Part shown: positions 60,707 through 64,000 of the stretch, one piece after another
How the letters are laid out: each line of letters opens with the position of its first letter
Numbering within the stretch: the first letter of the stretch is position 1
From: Uranotaenia lowii
Taxonomy: Eukaryota > Arthropoda > Insecta > Diptera > Culicidae
Assembly: GCF_029784155.1 (NCBI RefSeq)
Contig: NC_073692.1
Span: 23,274,444-23,338,443 of the forward strand
Direction: 5' to 3'
DNA: 64,000 nucleotides
Made by a program: the position numbers and the translations under genes
The notes under the pieces: model-generated
Databases searched by the model: none
What the model was told of the DNA's origin: nothing
Seen by the model: only the letters and a program-made list of their open reading frames with translations

Positions 60707-62534
60707 GTTTGTGTCACCTATTCTGTACTGTTGTAATAACCCGTATCTATCGATGTTGTGTGCTTAATATTTTGTAAAGGGTTGAACGATACCATCTGGG
60801 TTCGAATTCAAAAATCACCAAAGAAATTACATTTCAATTTCATATTTTCCATTATCAAACAACTCATAGCTGATGATGTCAGCTGCTGTAACTCACAAAG
60901 CTTATCATATAATTTATGGACAATGTGCACGGTAGAGATCGTAGAAGGTCGTGAATCTTCTTCAGGCCAGAAAGGAAAAAGGATTTTTCACAGTTGGAAT
61001 CGAATCCATTTAAGGAGGACGTGCCATTATTGGAGTCAAATTTAAAGAGGTTTTCTGCATAACTGTGATGGATTTAACAACTCACAGCTATGCTAAAACA
61101 CTTGAAAACTAGTTTACAAGCTGGAAGACCCAAAAAACTTGTTATAATAGCAATTTGACCCCTGTCGAAAATAGGCCCTACTCAATTCCTAAGAGACTTA
61201 TTTTGGACCACTCAACATAAACTGGTTATTAAACTTGCTGTTAAATGTTCATGAACATAATAAGACGTTTTACAACGATATGAAAATAACTATGTACAAT
61301 ATTTCAATCGCTTATTATAAATAAAATTTAGAATTTTGGCATTATTTTATTAAATAAACTCGCTAAAGCCATGAAATGTTCATTTTATGTTACAATGTTA
61401 CAGCTTAAAGAAGCTTAAAAACAGGAAAAAAGGGACATGCCCCAAATTTTTATGAAGTCATTATTTTTAATGCTTCATGAAAAATTATTGACAGTTCGGT
61501 CTAAAAGATACACCCACTCATCAACCCGAGGAAAAAAATATGCCTAGTTAGATAGAAGATGTAATTAAAACCCCGTCTTAAGGAGGGGTTGGGAAAAAAC
61601 GACAACAAATCGGCAAATATGAAACGACTTTAATTTTTGTATCAGTTAAAATATCTCAGATAATTGTAGATCAATTTTAACAAAAAAAGTACATTAAACT
61701 AGATCTATGAGATTGCCTTAATATGTTTCAAAACTCAGGAAAAAATGTTGAATTGGGTTTAATAACAAGCGAAAAAGTACAAAATATATAGTTTTTCAGC
61801 CCGTGTGGTTATGCAATTTATGAAAAAAAAAACTATTGGAAAATTAACTCCAACGATATATTTTTCGAAAAACTAAATTTGTTTTAAAGATAATATTGAA
61901 CTTTTGTGAATTATTCAGCGAAAAAAATTTGGCTTTTAGATGGTTGAAAAGGTCGCATAGCTCTCGCACTTTCTAATCTTTTTTGAATTTGTGTATTCTA
62001 CAGAACTGAAGCTAAACCAAACCCATTAAGGTTTTGGAAGTCAAATGCTTCAATTGATGCGCGGAGTTGATGTAGTCAGATAATTTTAACTTATCATTGA
62101 CTCGCCTGAAGGAGATTTGCATTCTAAAAATTGATCCTAGAGATAAGCAAACTGGCCAGTATTTAACAGTGCAGAACAGATTTCGTCGAGATTGCAGTGT
62201 GCTGTCGGAATTTTCAAAATATTTGAAACACACTATTAAGAGTAAGATTTTTTCTATTTTTAATCTGTTATTAACGAAAATTACTGTTTGAAACATAAGA
62301 AGTTGCAGAAAAAACATATGATTATAGTTAAAAATATTCAACAAACAAATGTTCCTAAATAGCGGCTGGGAAAAAGTAAAAAAAAAGTTAGTTCATGGAT
62401 GAATTAACGTGAACAAACAAAACTTGACTACAAGAATAAGAAAGGAAAAGATGAACTGAATTTTTCATAAAATTGCGCATCAATCGCTGTCGTAAATATA
62501 GCAATATCTTAAAAAATACTTATTTAGGGAAATT
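60707..62534. other. Intron sequence, nothing recognised
   Basis: AT-rich; short open frames only (60758-61045, 62012-62344), none with a domain or splice context. Confidence 0.4.
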
Positions 62535-62856
62535 ATTTTGTCGGCTTTATCGGTGAAATTTTATATCTTTGAAAAAGAATATTTAAGAATTGAAAGATTA
62601 TAGCTGGAAAGAAGATTAGAATAAGATGAAAGATGTTGAAATTGAGCGGAAGGGTAATTTTAATTTGAAAATCTTTCCATCACATTGAGGAACAAAACGA
62701 TGAAATGTGATGAAAAGTTTTTCGAATTAAAATTACTCTTCCGCTCAATTTCAACATCTTTCACCTTATTCTAATCCTCTATTCGCCTATAAACTTTCAA
62801 TTCTTAAATATTCTTTCTCAAAGGATATAAAATTTCACCGATATAACCGATAAAAT
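62535..62856. repeat. Long hairpin (inverted repeat), arms of about 152 bp
   Basis: The left arm 62535-62686 begins ATTTTGTCGGCTTTATCGG and includes GATGTTGAAATTGAGCGGAA. The right arm 62704-62856 is its reverse complement with about 15 scattered mismatches. The loop is 17 bases. A transcript would fold into a nearly continuous duplex of about 150 bp. A Harbinger-like MITE abuts its right end. Confidence 0.9.
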
Positions 62857-62858
62857 AA

Positions 62859-63193
62859 GGCTGGAACAAATATCAATTTCTTCTTTTGTCAACCCCCCCC
62901 TCCCCCCCCCCTTTCGAAATTTCCAAAAAAACCCGAAGGGGGAAATAATTAAAGTTTTAAGGAATTCATGTAAATTTGAAAATAATTCCAATATCTGAAA
63001 GATTACAAGACCAAAAAACAAATTTAAGAAAATGGGAGTTATTTCACCTTTTGTTTTCTAGATTTGATTGAATTATTCGATAAAAAATTACTTGATTTAT
63101 AGGTTTCGTGCAACGATATAGTATGCAATTTTGATGCATACAAGCTTCCGTGCAATTTATTCCAATTTATTTGTTTTCGCATTATTTTTTCAA
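62859..63193. mobile_element. Harbinger-like MITE, left and central part
   Basis: GGCTGGAACAAAT after TAA, TTTCTTCTTTTGTCA, C-run, TTCGAAATTTCC, then the central TTGATTTATAGGTTTCGTGC and TTGTTTTCGCATTATTTTT blocks as in the 44.6-kb copy. The right TIR is missing. Confidence 0.65.
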
Positions 63194-63630
63194 AAAAAAT
63201 TCAATCACTCAGAGAAGCGCACCAAATTCCAATTGCCATTTCTCGCATAGTTGAAATCATTTCTTGAAACTTCCACACAAGCTAGTTTACCCTATTAACT
63301 AAACATTTATTGAATTGCAACAAAAATTGCATCATTTGAGCAAAATTAATATGTTCCTTAAATTATTATTTGTTATTAAAAAAAAAAACTTTTAGAATGT
63401 GGTCAACTTCGATTTTCTTTGAGACGCGCTTATGTTTTGATGCTATATCGTGTTCACCAGAAATCTGATGTTACAGGTGTATATGTTTCGTTCAACCTAT
63501 GGTGGAATTAAACTATTTTATTGGATGTTTTATTATAGCTTATTGAATTAGCTTTAAAGACGTTATGTTAGCTTTAAAGTAGATGTGCTAAAGCATAGAA
63601 TGTGCTTTGGCTTATAAAGTAGCTTAAGGA
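63194..63630. other. Intron sequence, nothing recognised
   Basis: AT-rich; an imperfect TAGCTTTAAAG repeat occurs near 63550-63615. Confidence 0.4.
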
Positions 63631-64000
63631 AATAGTCTTAAGGGGGGGGGGTAGGGTCTAACACTTTAAAAAAATCGACTTTTTTATTTTTTTTGTGTCA
63701 AATTTTCAAGTCAATTGGAGCAAAACTGTAGATATTATAGGCCTTTATCTCCTCCTATCTAATACTCCAACAAAGCAAGAGCAGAAACTTCAAACGCGTT
63801 TTTCTCGAAAGCACATTTTTAAAGTCCGTGGACATCGTCATTTGAAAACTACTTATCCGATTCTTTTCAAATTTGGAACATATTTTCTACATATAAAATA
63901 CCAGACCCCAACGTTTTTATTTTTTGTTTTTTTTACTTTGGGAAGATTTTACAGGTGAAAAATGGCGGATTTTTTCGTGAAAAATCGTATTTTTTACTTC
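63631..64000 (+). mobile_element. Possible TTAA-type element, cut by the window edge
   Basis: Begins around TTAAGGGGGGGGGGTAGGGTC and continues with the AAAAATCGACTTTTTTATT region. TTAA followed by a G-run resembles starts of dispersed insect elements, but the other end is outside the window, so this is a weak call. Confidence 0.35.

Overview
This window looks like intronic DNA of a large, repeat-rich insect genome, most likely a culicine-type mosquito. The support for that is inferential: a tRNA-derived SINE resembling mosquito Feilai-type elements, an RTE-clade LINE of the kind common in Aedes, a Penelope-like element, a Ty1/copia gag-protease fragment, many short TIR elements, and AT-rich introns around GC-rich exons with canonical GT/AG junctions. 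No bacterial or viral gene organisation is visible.

The host-gene signal is a chain of six plus-strand internal exons: 3172-3221, 14310-14441, 23198-23370, 38025-38252, 41232-41549 and 60617-60706. All five junctions are phase-compatible and only one reading frame passes through the first four exons, so they are probably one gene. They encode about 329 residues of a basic and acidic, then glycine-rich, then His/Gln-rich, then proline-rich, apparently disordered segment. I could not recognise the protein. The introns are about 11, 9, 15, 3 and 19 kb long. First and last exons lie outside the window or were not recognised.

The introns hold two classes of sequence. (1) Short-period satellites cover roughly 13 kb: a degenerate 7-mer and an inverted 9-mer at 0.86-1.45 kb, an 8-mer at 15.27-17.87 kb, a 12-mer at 20.15-22.64 kb, and two large arrays of one 9-mer family at 38.8-40.7 kb and 52.4-58.3 kb. 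Their periods keep frames open, so the giant ORFs over them are artefacts. (2) Layered transposable elements: a Penelope 3' end (1-830), a SINE with an 11-bp target duplication (4493-4687) nested in a TIR element (4239-5819), an RTE LINE (minus, about 5.9-9.24 kb), Tc1/mariner-like non-autonomous elements (9685-10244, 24912-26176, 26840-28372), a copia fragment (12.1-13.1 kb), two hAT-like elements with perfect 8-bp target duplications (47633-50562 and 58334-59154), four copies each of two MITE families, several foldback elements, and a CR1/Jockey-like LINE (about 42.6-50.6 kb) broken up by later insertions.

The most interesting observations are: the 12-bp array of about 207 nearly identical copies that has grown inside a SINE, with the two halves of the SINE still readable on either side; the same 9-mer satellite at three places in one gene, the two large arrays sharing the same order of variants; a four-level nested transposon structure at 42.6-50.6 kb; and a near-perfect stem of about 150 bp at 62.5-62.9 kb that could produce hairpin RNA if transcribed.
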